DNA of 64,000 bases, from contig JAVGWX010000011.1 in assembly GCA_036924085.1 (NCBI GenBank), positions 21,499,955-21,563,954 on the forward strand. Direction: 5' to 3'. A program made the translations under genes and the position numbers. Shown one piece after another: positions 22,845 to 34,130 of this stretch. The DNA is from Ariolimax columbianus. Taxonomy: Eukaryota; Mollusca; Gastropoda; Stylommatophora; Arionidae. Each line of letters opens with the position of its first letter. Within the stretch, counting starts at the first letter, position 1. The notes below the pieces were generated by a model. It saw nothing but the letters and a program-made list of their open reading frames with translations, searched no databases and was not told where the DNA came from.

Positions 22845-23222
22845 ATGTATACAACCAGTTTCTTGGATGGTGGTGTTCACTTATGTGCGAGTCCATCTTA
22901 ATAGACTCAAACACTAAGCTAAGTAGACCCGCAGTCTGTTAGGCACCATCTATAGCTGCTCTTAACATACTACCTGGGGAAAGGTACAAATAACTTGAGT
23001 AGATTTTTATTTTTGTCCAAGCCGTTAAGCCTACTCTTTTCGATTCCCAACTGCCAAGAAATTTTTAACGTGTTCAACACTAAACACGGGAGTCCGATCT
23101 CACTACCCAGAGATCATGGGAATTTTTAGCATAAGATCCACGTGAAAAAATACCAATCTCCATCGTGATTCGAACACGCGACCTCCGGCATGCGAGGTAG
23201 ACACCTTGCCTCGAGACCAGTT
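22845..23222 (-). repeat. SINE-B copy 2 (CR1 tail truncated)
   Basis: It has the same order as 34131-34548: head with B box GTTCGAATCAC near 23175, body, repeat-C-like segment, then about 20 bases of the CR1 tail (GTATACAACCAG on plus) at 22845. Confidence 0.82.
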
Positions 23223-23837
23223 TTGAAGTTCCAGCGGAGTATGTTGCATCGCTAATCAAGTCACTGTGAGGGTGATTAACACATGGTCACTTCCTCCCAG
23301 TTGGTTGTTCTCCATTCTTGTAGTGAAGTGGTGCATGTCAACGGTTGCCATGGAAAAATTTGGTGTACTCACTTTTTCAATGCTCTGGAATAATAGGTTA
23401 GTTGTCGTCTGGCTGGTTTATGAGAATGAGTTTGTTTTATATCATCCAGTCTTCAATCTCCTCTCCTCTCTGATTTGTTGTTTTTTATCGCCAGCTTGGT
23501 GAATGGCTTTTAAAGTCATCTTCAGTGAAGTGTTTTTATCCTTCAAGTCGATGTGGCAGTGAAAAAGGCTAATGCTATGTTTTGGCATTATAAAAAAGAA
23601 ACATTTCACACAAGAGCAATGAAGTTATAGTCAAAACATAGTAAATGTTCAAGTGTGGAGTCAATATCATAGAGTGGATATATACATGTTGGAAGGGATA
23701 CAAAAAAGAGTTACAAAAATTATTGCGAAGTTTCAGAATTATAGTTATGAGGAAAGACTTAAAAAACGGGTCTTCAGTGTCTCGAACAGAGAAGAATTTG
23801 ATGTGACAAAACAAGTTCATAAATTAATAAATAAAAC

Positions 23838-24157
23838 CTCCACCGGAGGGTACACGATACCTCTGCCAACCTCGTATTCTCAGCACACCAAGGGTCACGC
23901 TGACCAACAGGTGGACACAGTCAGAATCCTCGGCGGCGGGACACGTGGAAACAGAAAGTTTGATACGGACAGACACGGAAAGCTTGACACGAACATCGAT
24001 CTAAGACACTCCTCTAGGCCCTCATTCCAAGGTTGCGGAGTCTGCAGGGATTTCGGTCGACACGCTACGCATGGACATAGTCTCAGCAGTTGGACATGGT
24101 AGTAGTCAATAGACGCAACGTGCCTTTGATGCCTACGCCGACAATATTATTATTATT
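23838..24157. repeat. Unclassified GC-richer insert within a CR1 copy, ending (ATT)n
   Basis: It interrupts CR1 between the VHKLIN and DK-type codons. It begins ACCTCCACCGGAGGGTACAC, an inverted-repeat-like start, and ends in a run of ATT. No second copy was seen in this window and no coding family was recognised. Confidence 0.5.
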
Positions 24158-24180
24158 AAAGGATAAATGAGACTACACCA

Positions 24181-24329
24181 CTTGCTGAAGTCGGATGTGT
24201 TGGACCGAAAGGTGCAAATATCAGTCAAGCTGTAAACTACGACACAACGCATTCCGTTCTCTGGACTACATTCTGCTACTTAAGCCATTTCAGGGTTTGG
24301 TAGCGGGAGATTGAGAACGAACGAAGCCA
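24181..24329 (+). repeat. Repeat E, 5'-truncated, with 11-bp target-site duplication
   Basis: It starts CTTGCTGAAGTCGGATGTGT and ends GAACGAACGAAGCC. AGACTACACCA lies at 24170-24180 and 24330-24340. It sits inside a CR1 copy. Confidence 0.9.
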
Positions 24330-24519
24330 AGACTACACCAACTTGTTCAAAGTACGACCCTATACAAGAACAAGAGGTCACAGCTACAAATTGTTTAAAG
24401 ACATGTCCAGATTAGATATTAGGAAAAAAAAATTAGTCAGAGAGTGGTGAATTCTTGGAATGCATTGCCGCAAGATATAGTGGGGGCAGAGTCAGAAAAT
24501 GCATTCAAAAATAAATTGT

Positions 24520-25000
24520 ATCCTCACAGTATTTTCAGTATCAGTGGAGTGGAATAAACTGGTTGTATACAGATTCTGTATAGCCTTCTAAACCAGTATA
24601 ATGAAGATAAATTTTGACCTTGCGTATGTCTAGAGATGTAGCTGAAGGGATGTAACAGTGTGGGATTGGTATAGCCCTCTGGTAAGAGTAGCTTGTTTGT
24701 GAAGCATTCAAGCCCGTCCTCTCCAGACCTGATTGTTATTATGGCTGGGATTGAAGTTCTCACCAATGTCAGAATTCTCACTTTGATTCTCTATTGATCA
24801 GTCTTGACGAAAGGATTCAAATCCACGAATGAAGAATCTTTGTGTATCTTTTAGATGCATTTCTTGGAGGCAGATTATGTCGATGTTGTACTTTCTAAGA
24901 CATTCTTGCATCTCCAGCTTTTTGTTCCTTACTCCTGCATTACATTGAGCCACTGTAAGATAGTACGTTGCTTGATCAGTTGCACTAGCCAGCCTCACCC
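24520..25000 (-). mobile_element. Jockey-like LINE endonuclease N-terminal fragment
   Basis: The minus frame reads VAQCNAGVRNKKLEMQECLR, YNIDIICLQEMHLKDTQ and FIRGFESFRQD. This is the start of an apurinic-type endonuclease (QCN and QEMHL correspond to the catalytic Asn and Glu). A weaker continuation (ILTLVRTSI) lies below 24790, overlapping the CR1 tail boundary. Confidence 0.65.
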
Positions 25001-25266
25001 CGGCCGTTAGGTTAACAGAGGCACCGGTTGAGTAAGTCTTTTCGAGGCTTGGGACCCGGTTGGAGCTGATAAGGACATCGCCATAACGTTAGGTTTGATT
25101 GTCGCACGACCATGCATGTAGATGCATGCGTGTCCTAATTTGTCCCGGTGTCTGCGCCATAGCTAATACACTCCGTCTTCGGCAGACCGGGCTGTGTTAT
25201 GTATTCTTAGTTGTCTCTCATAGCCTTTCCATCTTCCGGTGGGGACTTCAAGTTGGATTATTTAGT

Positions 25267-25632
25267 AAGGTTTCTTCTTCTTCGTTCGTTCTCAATTTCT
25301 CGCTACCAAACCCTGAAAGGGCTTAAGTAGCAGAATGTAGTCCAGAGAACGGAATGCGTTGTGTCGTAGTTTACAGCTTGACTGCGATATTTGCACCTTT
25401 CGGTCCAACACATCCGAATTCAGCAAGCATTTTTTGAGTACCGGGTTAGCATTCCCTCTTCGATCCCTTCTCCTTAGCCAGTCTGCCCTGCTGCAGCCTG
25501 TTATCCAGGATCACCGCGTGGAGGTGTAGAAGGGTCTTGGCAGCTATGTTTCGCTGGCCTTGACGCTAGCAGTCAGCTATGGGTCGCTGACCACTGCAGC
25601 TCATGCGCTGCTCGGCATCTTGATCCCATTTA
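25267..25632 (-). repeat. Repeat E, near full-length copy
   Basis: About 360 bases from TTCTTCTTCGTTCGTTCTCA (the inverted GAA tail) to GCTCGGCATCTTGATCCC. It is the longest copy with a tail. Confidence 0.85.
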
Positions 25633-25641
25633 GTATAGTTT

Positions 25642-25894
25642 TTTTGTTTTTTTTGCGTTCGCCTTATTTATCTATTCCCCAAGGCGTGTGTGCGTTACAC
25701 TGTGGTTTTTATTTTGCGCCTGACGGCCCAGTGCATCCGACTTCAGCATGCATTTTATGTAAGGGTCTGCTTCCTCCTGCATTTTCTAAGGGTTTGCTTC
25801 CCCGGGGTAACGGCCGGTGCTGTGATGGGGATCGAACCCAGCACCTTCTGGTTGTGAGCCGTGCCACTTAACCACTAGGCCACGCCGTCCCCTC
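25642..25894 (-). repeat. SINE-A copy 3 (tRNA-derived) with 11-bp target-site duplication
   Basis: The copy is complete: the head on the minus strand is GGGGACGGCGTGGCCTAGTG and the tail is a poly-A of more than ten (poly-T on plus). TAGTATAGTTT flanks it at 25631-25641 and 25895-25905. It is inserted beside the end of a repeat E copy. Confidence 0.93.
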
Positions 25895-26039
25895 TAGTAT
25901 AGTTTAATTCCCTGTGGTTAGAGTTTATAGCGGCTCTTGTTCGGGGTATTTCAGTGGGTACAACAGCTGATAAACAATATATTTATGCCGATTCTGTGCT
26001 ACCAGTGTCAAACATGGCCTCTGTCCAGGGCAGGTGAGA

Positions 26040-26885
26040 GCAGAATTTCGATGTGTGAAATGAAGTGTTAGGGGAAGGGCGTCTGTGTTACCAGGATAGA
26101 CAGAATGTGCAACGACGACATTCGAAGTATGGTCGGCACTACGTCTTGTGCCGAATACATGTCCAGGAAATAAGGTGATTTGGTCATCTCATGTGAATGA
26201 ACCCTCATCAACTTCCACTGATGGCTTACAGCGCTAGTTGGTAGCTTATTGATCCAGCGGCCTATGGGTTCCTGCCCTTTGGCCCAAAGCCATATAGTGG
26301 TATCTGTAAGTGTTTGTAAGCTGTTGTTTAGTTTAGGATACAAAGTGTTCCATTTGTCCTTTGAGGAATAAGCTCTTTCGTAACACTGGCAAGCGCGGAC
26401 ATTCAAAAAGATGATGTTCAACAGTTTCATAGGGATGTGCGCACAGCCGACACTCTGGAGTATGTTTTGTTCAAGTGACTGTTAAGTTGTATGTATTGAG
26501 TGTGAAGTCAGAAAATGATGCTGTGGTCTCTCCTTTGCAGGAGGTTGATGTTGTCTTTGGAATCTGGGATGGCCATATATTTGTAGATTTCTCTCCCAGT
26601 ATTTCCCATCTATTCAGCCAGGGCTCTTTGTCTGCGTGCACCCTCTGTGGTTGGAAAGGAACTAGAAATGTACTGCACAGCACTGGAGATGAGGCGGTAA
26701 ATTGCACCCCATTCTTGTGTCTGAAATCCATCATAAAGGCACAGTCGCTCAGGACGTGACGATCCCTTTGCTTTAAACTTTTGGTTACACACCTTGAGCC
26801 CCAGATGAGTTCGGCATAATCAGCAGCCTATTGGTGGCGGGGAATGAGCACAGTGAACCCTATCTTGGTTACAGTATCTCGGAGC
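26040..26885 (-). mobile_element. LINE ORF2 C-terminal region, decayed
   Basis: The minus strand encodes ESECRLCAHPYETVEHH-like knuckle sequence and then QTLTDTTIWLWAKGQEPIGR. The copy at 38398-38960 carries the same block ([20 protein letters not shown]). Confidence 0.6.
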
Positions 26886-26984
26886 GGAGCATAGTCGTTA
26901 ACTCATGTCGCACACTGATGTGACAGTCCATTTCTGGCTTCAGACCTGGGTGGGTAGAAAATTCACAGACATACCGGCAACAAG

Positions 26985-27185
26985 ATGCAAGCACAACAAC
27001 AAATACAACGCCGGTGGATCTGGCCACAGGGAAAGGGGGCGGCCACGTGGCAGGTGTATAGTTGACATTGATTTTGCAGAAAAACGGGCTGACATTGAAC
27101 GACGCACCGCACTTGGCGCAGGATAGATGACTTATAGCTCCCAACGTCGCTCAACGGCACAATAGAAATGAAAACTAACTAATCT
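26985..27185 (+). repeat. Repeat F copy 2 (possible LINE 3' end)
   Basis: It matches 15635-15790 with the same end GAAAACTAACTAA. No clear frame is kept. Confidence 0.5.
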
Positions 27186-27269
27186 AACAGTGCCACGTGT
27201 TGTACAATCCACCCTGCTTGGTAACTTTACCGCTTGGTCCGCGGCTGCATAATCGTCCAGTTATAACTG

Positions 27270-27870
27270 GCTTAGATCACAGGTCAGGTCATCCCGTAAC
27301 CGGTGAGGCCTTTGGGCACACATGAAGATATCCTCACAACCCTGAGCCACTCTTCTCTGTCAGCGGCCGCTGCCTATGCCTCTTCTAGTCGGAGATTGGT
27401 CCATTCTTTTATGTTGTCCTCCCACCTCTTTTTGGGACGGCCTCTTCGTCGTCTGCCTTGTACCTTTCCGTGCAGGATCGTATTTGCAAGACCATTTGAT
27501 CTAGATATGTGACCGTACCAAGCGAATTTTCTTCTTTTCACAGTTGCCAAGACGTCTTCAAAAGGCCATATTGCTGTTGTATTTCTATCTCGTATTGCCT
27601 CATTTGTAACTCCATCTTTGTACGTGACGTTTAAAAGTCTTCGGAAACATATCATCTCCAAGACGTGTAGCCTTCGCTGAAGGTCAGCTGTAACTGTCCA
27701 TGTCTAACAAGCATAGAGGAATATTGACAGGACCAATGTACACATTAATCTGATTCTCGTGCATAGTGTTAACCGCTTATCTTGCCAGATTTTGTTAAGC
27801 CGTGCAAGCGCCACTATTGTCTGTGCTATTCTGGCCAACACATCAGATACCAGCTGACACCATATCTAGG
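27270..27870 (-). mobile_element. RTE-like LINE 3' fragment, sister of 12985-13825
   Basis: The minus frame reads MICFRRLLNVTYKDGVTNEA, HISRSNGLANTILHGKVQGR and KKRWEDNIKEWTNLR. DNA similarity to the 13-kb copy continues upstream to about 27850. Confidence 0.8.
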
Positions 27871-28026
27871 GGTCGTTCCACCATCCGTCACCTGTGGGCA
27901 CGTGTTGTCGGGGTCGGTCGCTCCTATCCTCCAGACGCGTAGCACTGGTTAATCTATATATCTTCTTGGTTCCTTGGTCATTGACTGACAAATCGGTCAG
28001 GGACAGTCCCGCCTGATGGGGTCTTT

Positions 28027-28300
28027 TAGGGAGAACAAACTGAGTGGTCTCGAGGTAAGACGTTGGCCTCGGGTGCAGGATACCGCGGGTTCAAATCACG
28101 GTGGAGACCTGAAATTATTTCACGTAAACTTTCCGGTATTTCCCCGGATCTCTGGGTAGTAGAGATCGGACGCCCGTGTTCAGTGTCGTGCACTTTAAAA
28201 ATCCCTCAGCAGTTGGAAATCGATAAGAGTAGGTTTAACGACGCTGCCCGGGCAAAATTCAAAATTATCTTAAACATCTACCCAATCTATTATGGGATCC
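28027..28300 (+). repeat. SINE-B copy 3 (head and body only)
   Basis: It contains GAGTGGTCTCGAGGTAAGAC, the B box GGTTCAAATCAC and the body up to AAACATCTACCC. After about 28300 the sequence diverges from the other SINE-B copies and runs on as an unclassified segment to about 28420. Confidence 0.82.
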
Positions 28301-28471
28301 TCGCTGATGCTACGGAGTTCGTGCACTATGCTGAGATTCTCCAAATATATGGAGAGAAAAAAACAGAGCACTTATGGGCTAAACCGTGTGCACTGACGTT
28401 GATTCTTCGAATAAATTAAGCTAAGCCATCCACTTGGTCATCCAGTTTACTGCTGTCTTTCATACAGTGCC

Positions 28472-28645
28472 CTCCTTCTTCTTCGTTCGTTCTCAATCTC
28501 CCGCTACCAAGCCCTGAACAGGGCTCTGCAAGTAGCAGGATGTAGTCGGGAGAACGGAATGAGCTGTGTCGCTAGTTTACAGCCTGACTATGATATTTGC
28601 ACCTTTCGGTCCGACACATCTGTCTTCGGCAGGTCCAGTGCCCAT
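28472..28645 (-). repeat. Repeat E 3' fragment
   Basis: It starts TTCTTCTTCGTTCGTTCTCA and ends near CATCTGTCTTCGGCAGG. Confidence 0.8.
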
Positions 28646-28799
28646 ATTCTGATTCATGGTTATCTCTTGGTTGATGATGGTGTTTGATCAGACAATTCTA
28701 TGAATCTTTCTCCGGCAGGTTATGTGAAAAGATGACAATTGTGAATTCATTAACATATACAATAGCATCATCATGCAGAGTATTAACACACTTATCAAC

Positions 28800-29745
28800 T
28801 GTTTACTTAACTTAACGTTTTTATTCTGGTTTATAAAACTGCAGTCTGTATACAAGTTTCTTTTACTTCACTTGATCTAAAAATAACTATGCGCATCCAA
28901 TTTATACTTGAATGCATTAATTGATCCGGACCACTATTTCCTGTGGCAATGCATTCCAAGCATTCACCACTCTCTAATGTCTAATCTGGACCTTTCTTTA
29001 ATTAATTTGTGGATGTGCCCTCTTGTTGTTGTAGGCAGTTATATTTTGAAAAAAACTTGTTAAAGTATAATTTATCCATTCCCTTGATTATTTTTATAAA
29101 CCTGTATTAAATCACCTCGAATTCTTATCTTTTCTAGGCAGGCTGATTTTTCTGAGTCTTTCCTCATAATTATAATTCTGAAATTCCACTATCACTTTTG
29201 TTGCTCTTCTATGTATCCTTTCCAGCATGTTTATATCACCTCAACAATAAGGACTCCACACCTGTACACAGTACTCCAATCTAGGTCTAACTAATGCTTT
29301 ATACAGTTCGACTATCACTTCCTTGCTCTAAACTTTAATATTTCTTTTTATCATACCTAATATTGCATTTGTCTTTTTCCCTGCTACCTGGAGTTGCTCA
29401 CTCACTTTACCTGTATGATCTATTATAACCTCTAGGTCCCTTTCCTTTTCTTTTATTCTAATATTGTTCTTGCTCATTCTGTAATTATGTTCTATATTGG
29501 ATCTACCCATTTGCATGACTGTACATTTATCTACATTAAACTCCATTTGCCATCTTTCAGACCATTCCCGAATTGGATCTAAATCTGAACTCAATATATC
29601 CACCTCTGTTTTAGATGAGACAGTTCTGTATAGTTTTGTGTCACCCGCAAATTTTACAATCATGGATCCAATATTATTGTCCAAACTATTGATTTATATC
29701 AAAAATAAAATTTGTCCCAAAACCAAGCCCTGTGAATGCTGTTTT
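28800..29745 (-). mobile_element. CR1 copy, RT palm to 3' tail, decayed
   Basis: The minus frame reads DNNIGSMIVKFAGDTKLYRT (FADD changed to FAGD), WSERWQMEFNVDKCTVMQMG and IIDHTGKVSEQLQVAGKK. The 3' portion continues down to 28800 with the family's ATACAGACTGCAG-type tail. The FADD change means the RT would be inactive. Confidence 0.82.
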
Positions 29746-30104
29746 TTGTTTTAGTATTCCCTCCGTCATAATTAACACATTTAATTCTTACATTTCTATT
29801 AATTAATTTTTCTTAACTTTCTTTTTCAGTTATTCACAGAAACTGTTTCTTCCCAAACCTTTTTCACCATTCCAGTCAAAAACTAACCAACAAACAAGCA
29901 CTTTCAAGCATTTATGTCAAAATTCATTCCCCTACATCATTTCTGAAGTTAAGATACAACAAAGTTATTAGATTTAACTTCTTTATTGAAAGAAAGAAGG
30001 GCCGAGTTACAAATGATTAAATACGAGAAAGAATTAAGGCCTTTTTTAAGACCTCTTGACAACAGTCAAAAGACGGAAACTCACTAGGTGCGGTCACACA
30101 TCTA

Positions 30105-30295
30105 GATCAAACGGTCTTGCAAGTACGATCCGGCATGGAAAGGTGCAAGGTGGACGACGAGGAGGTAGGAGGACAACATAAAAGAATGGACAAATCTCAG
30201 CAGCTGCTGACAGAGAGGAGCGGCATAAAGTTGTGTGGGATGTCTTCATGTGTGCCCCAATGACCTCACTGGTTACGGAATGACCTGACCTGATT
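30105..30295 (+). mobile_element. RTE-like LINE extreme 3' fragment, sister of 12985-13825
   Basis: The DNA matches the reverse complement of 12985-13180, including the end encoding MSSCVPQ and the untranslated tail. The frame is broken. Confidence 0.65.
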
Positions 30296-30984
30296 CAAAG
30301 AAAGTCATGAAAATAAGCAGTTTGACTGTCCATGTTAAATAAATAGCATTTAGATTGTATGAAAGTGAGACACAAAATATATAAATAATTAAGTCACAAC
30401 AATTAAGCACACAATCATATGTCCTTTATCACACAGGTAGAAGAATGTGACTTGCTATCATAGAAGGGAACAGGCCACCACACCTTGTAAAGATCTGATG
30501 CTTACTACAACGAGTCTCTAACACTTCATCCCCGACAGCAGTGCCTGATTTAAGACTACCTTTACCAGCATTGCGGCTTACTACTATAGTTGATCTCATT
30601 GCAGGAAGTCCAAATCCAATGAATTTACGTTTATGTGCTTTTGTAGTGGGTGGTTTATGTGGCACTGTTATTTATTCATAATGAGGTTGTCGTCCTTTTG
30701 CACAGCCCTAACCGCCTCTTATGGCATATCCTTTCCTCCTCATCAGTAAGGAACCCACAGAAAAAGTAGGAGATGCTTCTTCCATATTTGTCAAGTGGCC
30801 AATTTATAATACAACCCGTGGAAGACCTTTTTATTTTACAGCCTATGGAAGACAAATTTTCATTACATTCTGTGGGAGGCTCATTGTTATCATAACCCAG
30901 GAAAATTGTAGTGTTTCTGCATTCTAGTCAAGGCCATTACACTCTTCCACATTACACATATGTTGTATATTTATTTCAAAATAG

Positions 30985-31262
30985 TTTTTCAAAATACAAC
31001 CACCTACAAGAACAAGATGGCATAGCTACAAATTAAGTAAAGAAAGGTTCAGATTAGATATTAATAAATATCTTTTTAGTCAGAGAGTGGTGAATGCTTG
31101 GAATTCATTGCCACGGGAGGTAGTGGAGGCAAGGACAGTTAATGCATTTAAGAATAAATTGGATGCGCATAGCTTTTAGAGCAATGTGATGTAAATGAAA
31201 CTGGTTGTATACAGACTCTGCAGAGTTTTCTAAACCAGTATAAAGACGTTAAGTTAAGTTAA
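30985..31262 (+). mobile_element. CR1 3' end fragment with TTAAG tail
   Basis: It contains the codons for RGHSYKL-like and RLDI..YLFSQRVVNAWNSLP sequence and ends GACGTTAAGTTAAGTTAAG, the family's 3' repeat. Confidence 0.75.
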
Positions 31263-31266
31263 GTTA

Positions 31267-31580
31267 TCTGGTCAGGCAAAATATACTAATCAGACATGTT
31301 AGTTAGGGTCAAGCAAAACATACTGACCAAGACCCTCACCACGGCTTCCTAGTAGCCCTACCTGGAAAGGGGCTGTTTTCATGGCAGCCTGGCTAACGAG
31401 GTGAGGGATCAATCTGATCACTGTAGTAGTGAGTGACACGCAGATGAAGCAAAGCATAGCACAACCGCCTGGAGGACCTCAGTCCACCTTCATCAGCAAG
31501 CTCGGGATGTAAGGAAAGCTAATGCAACCTGTCACTTGACGCCCTTTTCAGGCGCACAAAAGAGTAACACTGCAAACAAC
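31267..31580 (-). repeat. Repeat D copy 5
   Basis: Inverted full-length copy between two CR1 tails. Its terminal direct repeat GGTCAGGCAAAATATACT is clear. Confidence 0.85.
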
Positions 31581-31805
31581 AAAGAAAGGTCCAGATTAGA
31601 TATTAGGAAATATATATTTTTAGTCAGTGAGTGGTGAATGCTTGGAATTCATTGCCACAGGAAATAGGGAGGCACGGTTAATTAATACATTCAAGAATAT
31701 ATTGGATGCGCATAGTTTTTAGATCAAGGAAAAGTAAATAAAACTTGTTGAATACAGACTGCAGAATCTTCTAAACCAATATAATGATGATAAGTTAAGT
31801 GAAGT
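31580..31805 (+). mobile_element. CR1 3' end fragment
   Basis: The DNA matches 33770-33990 (AGATTAGATATTAGGAAATA and onward) and ends GATGATAAGTTAAGTGAAGT. Confidence 0.72.
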
Positions 31806-31839
31806 AAGACAGCTGTAGTAGTGGAGGATTATGTTTACC

Positions 31840-32155
31840 TTGCAGCAAAAAGGCAAATTTATCAATGTTTGTTACACATTTTCCACTTTCTGTTTACAAT
31901 GCGTGTGTCACCAGCATGCTCCTACATAATAGCAAGACTTTGGCAACCTATACCAAACAAGAGCACAGGCAACACCTTCGATCTATGTCACCTGCGACCT
32001 ATTCTTGGAATTACATGGGGGGATAAAGTGACAGATTCAGTGGTGCACTAGCCTCCCAAGCATGTACACTCTTCTTAGGCAGTGAAGACTACGAAGGCGT
32101 GGTCATGCTCATCGCATGGAAGATGGTCACATCGCCAGATATCCACTATAAACAG
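31840..32155 (+). mobile_element. RTE-like LINE 3' fragment, left half (split by CR1)
   Basis: Decayed reading frames give LRPILGITWGDKVTD, then SMYTLLRQ and GHAHRMEDGHIARY, typical of the C-terminal region of RTE-like ORF2 proteins. The matching right half is at 33996-34130. Confidence 0.65.
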
Positions 32156-33995
32156 TAAAAAAAAACTTGCTCAGAGGATCAAGACTGACAGTAAAAGCTT
32201 CTTTTCTTATGTTAGAAATAAACAAAGAACGAAAGACAAAGTAGGCCCTCTCATAGACAGTACAGGGAAAATAATAAGTGAGAATAGGGAGGCTGCTAAT
32301 CTGCTTAATCAGTACTTTGGCACAGTCTTCACAAAGGAGGACTGCTCCGAGATCCCAGAGCCTATAGATATTTTTCAAAGAGACATGGATACAGCGGGAT
32401 TAAGATCAATCTGTATTACAGAGGAAATGGTTTTAAAAAAATTGGAGGGGTTGAAAGTGAATAAATGTCCAGGTCAAGATGGTATTCACCCAAAATTGCT
32501 GTATGAAATTAGAAACCAACTAGCAAAACCATTGGCTATATTATGTTCTCAATCACTTACAAAAGGGATTGTTCCACGGGATTGGAAAGATGCAGGAGTG
32601 ATCCCCTTATTCAAAAAAGGCAAAAAATCAGATCCGGCAAATTATAGACCGGTGAGTTTAACGAGCATAGTCTGTAAATTGTTAGAGTCAATAATCAAAG
32701 AAAACATTGTAATGCATTTAGAAAAATGTAATCTAATTAGAAATAGTCAGCATGGGTTTACTAGAGGGAGATCATGCTTAACAAATCTATTAGAATTCAT
32801 GGAGGAGGTTACTAAAATCATAGATAAAGGGGAGCCAGTGGATGTTATTTATCTAGACTTTGCAAAGGCCTTTGATAGAGTACCTCATCAAAGATTATTT
32901 CGAAAGTTAAAATCACATGGAATAGGTGGCGAAGTTGCCAAATGGATTGAAAATTGGTTAACAGGAAGAAGGCAGAGGGTGGGCATAAATAAGGAGTACT
33001 CTGAGTGGAGTGAAGTGAAAAGTGGTGTGCCACAGGGCTCGGTTTTGGGACCAATTTTGTTCTTGATATATATAAATGATTTGGACATTGATATGAGATC
33101 CATGATTGCAAAATTTGCTGATGACACAAAACTATGCAGTAGTGTCTCATCTAAAGCGGAAGTGGATATATTGATGTCGGATCTAGATAAAATTCGAGAA
33201 TGGTCTGTAAGCTGGCAAATGGAGTTTAATGTAGATAAATGTACAGTCATCCACATGGGTAGATCCAATATGGAACATAAATACAGAATGGGAGAAAACA
33301 ATATTAGAAAGATAGATAAGGAAAGGGACCTAGGGGTTATAATAGATCATACAGGAAAGGTGAGTGAGCAAGTTAAGGTAGCAGTGAAAAAGGCAAATGC
33401 AATGTTAGGTATGATAAAAAGAAATATTAAACATAGGAGCAAGGAAGTGATCGTCAAACTGTATAAAGCTTTAGTTAGACCTAGATTGGAGTACTGTGTA
33501 CAGGTGTGGAGTCCTTATCATAGAGGGGACATAAACATGCTAGAAAGAATACAAAAAAGAGCGACAAAGATGATAGTTGGATTCCAGAATTACAGTTATG
33601 AGGAACGACTCAGAAAAACGGGCCTACAGTGTCTCGAAGAGAGAAGAATTCGTGGTGACTTAATACAGGTTTATAAGATGATCAGAGGAATCGATAAATT
33701 AGACTATAACAAGTTTTTTAAAATACAGCCACCTACAATAACACGAGGGCATAGCTACAAGCTGATTAAAGAGAGGTCCAGGTTAGATATTAGGAAATAT
33801 TTTTTTAGTCAGAGAGTGGTGTCTGCTTGGAATGCATTGCCAGGGGAGGTGGTGGAGGCAGGGACAGTTAATGCGTTTAAGAATAAACTGGATGCGCATA
33901 GATTTTAGAGCAAGGTGATGTAAATGTAACTGGTTGTATACAGACTCTGCAGGGTCTTCTAAACCAGTATAAAGACGTTAAGTTAAGTTAAGTAG
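32082..33995 (+). mobile_element. CR1-like LINE, nearly complete reverse transcriptase ORF, 5' truncated
   Basis: One frame stays open to 33908. LINE homology starts near 32158 (KKLAQRIKTDSKSFFSYVRN), and the first 25 residues of the frame come from the host sequence. RT blocks in order are CPGQDGIHPKLL, IPLFKKG, NYRPVSLTSI, QHGFTRGRSC, YLDFAKAFDRVPH, SGVPQGSVLGPILF and KFADDTKL (the FADD catalytic box). The CR1-type C-terminus follows: RPRLEYCVQVWSPY, RGHSYKL and WNALPGEVVEAGTVNAFKN. The endonuclease is missing. After the stop come about 70 bases of 3' tail and TTAAG repeats. It is inserted in an older LINE whose halves lie at 31840-32155 and 33996-34130. This is the best-preserved mobile element here and probably young. 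Confidence 0.92.
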
Positions 33996-34130
33996 ATGGA
34001 TGGCCCAAAAAAGTTGGCAGACCACAACTGAGGTTTAATGATGTGTGTAAAGTGTGACATAAAGGAAGTGGAGATGAGTCTCCTATCTTGGGGAAAATAA
34101 AGCTGCAGAGTGACGAACTTGGAGATAACT
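33996..34130 (+). mobile_element. RTE-like LINE 3' fragment, right half (split by CR1)
   Basis: The frame reads KKVGRPQLRFNDVCKV, the block that normally follows the one ending at 32155. This supports a single older element cut by the CR1 insertion. Confidence 0.62.

Larger units (their letters stand above)
23645..24620 (+). mobile_element. CR1 3' fragment carrying two insertions
   Basis: CR1 sequence runs 23645-23837 (YHRVDIYMLEGIQKRVTKI, FQNYSYEERL) and resumes at 24158-24180 and 24341-24620 (SRLDIRKKK-like, WNALP-like, ending with the tail resembling ATACAGA and AAACCAGTATAATG). The gaps hold a GC-richer insert (23838-24157) and a repeat E copy (24181-24329). The frame is destroyed. Confidence 0.72.
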
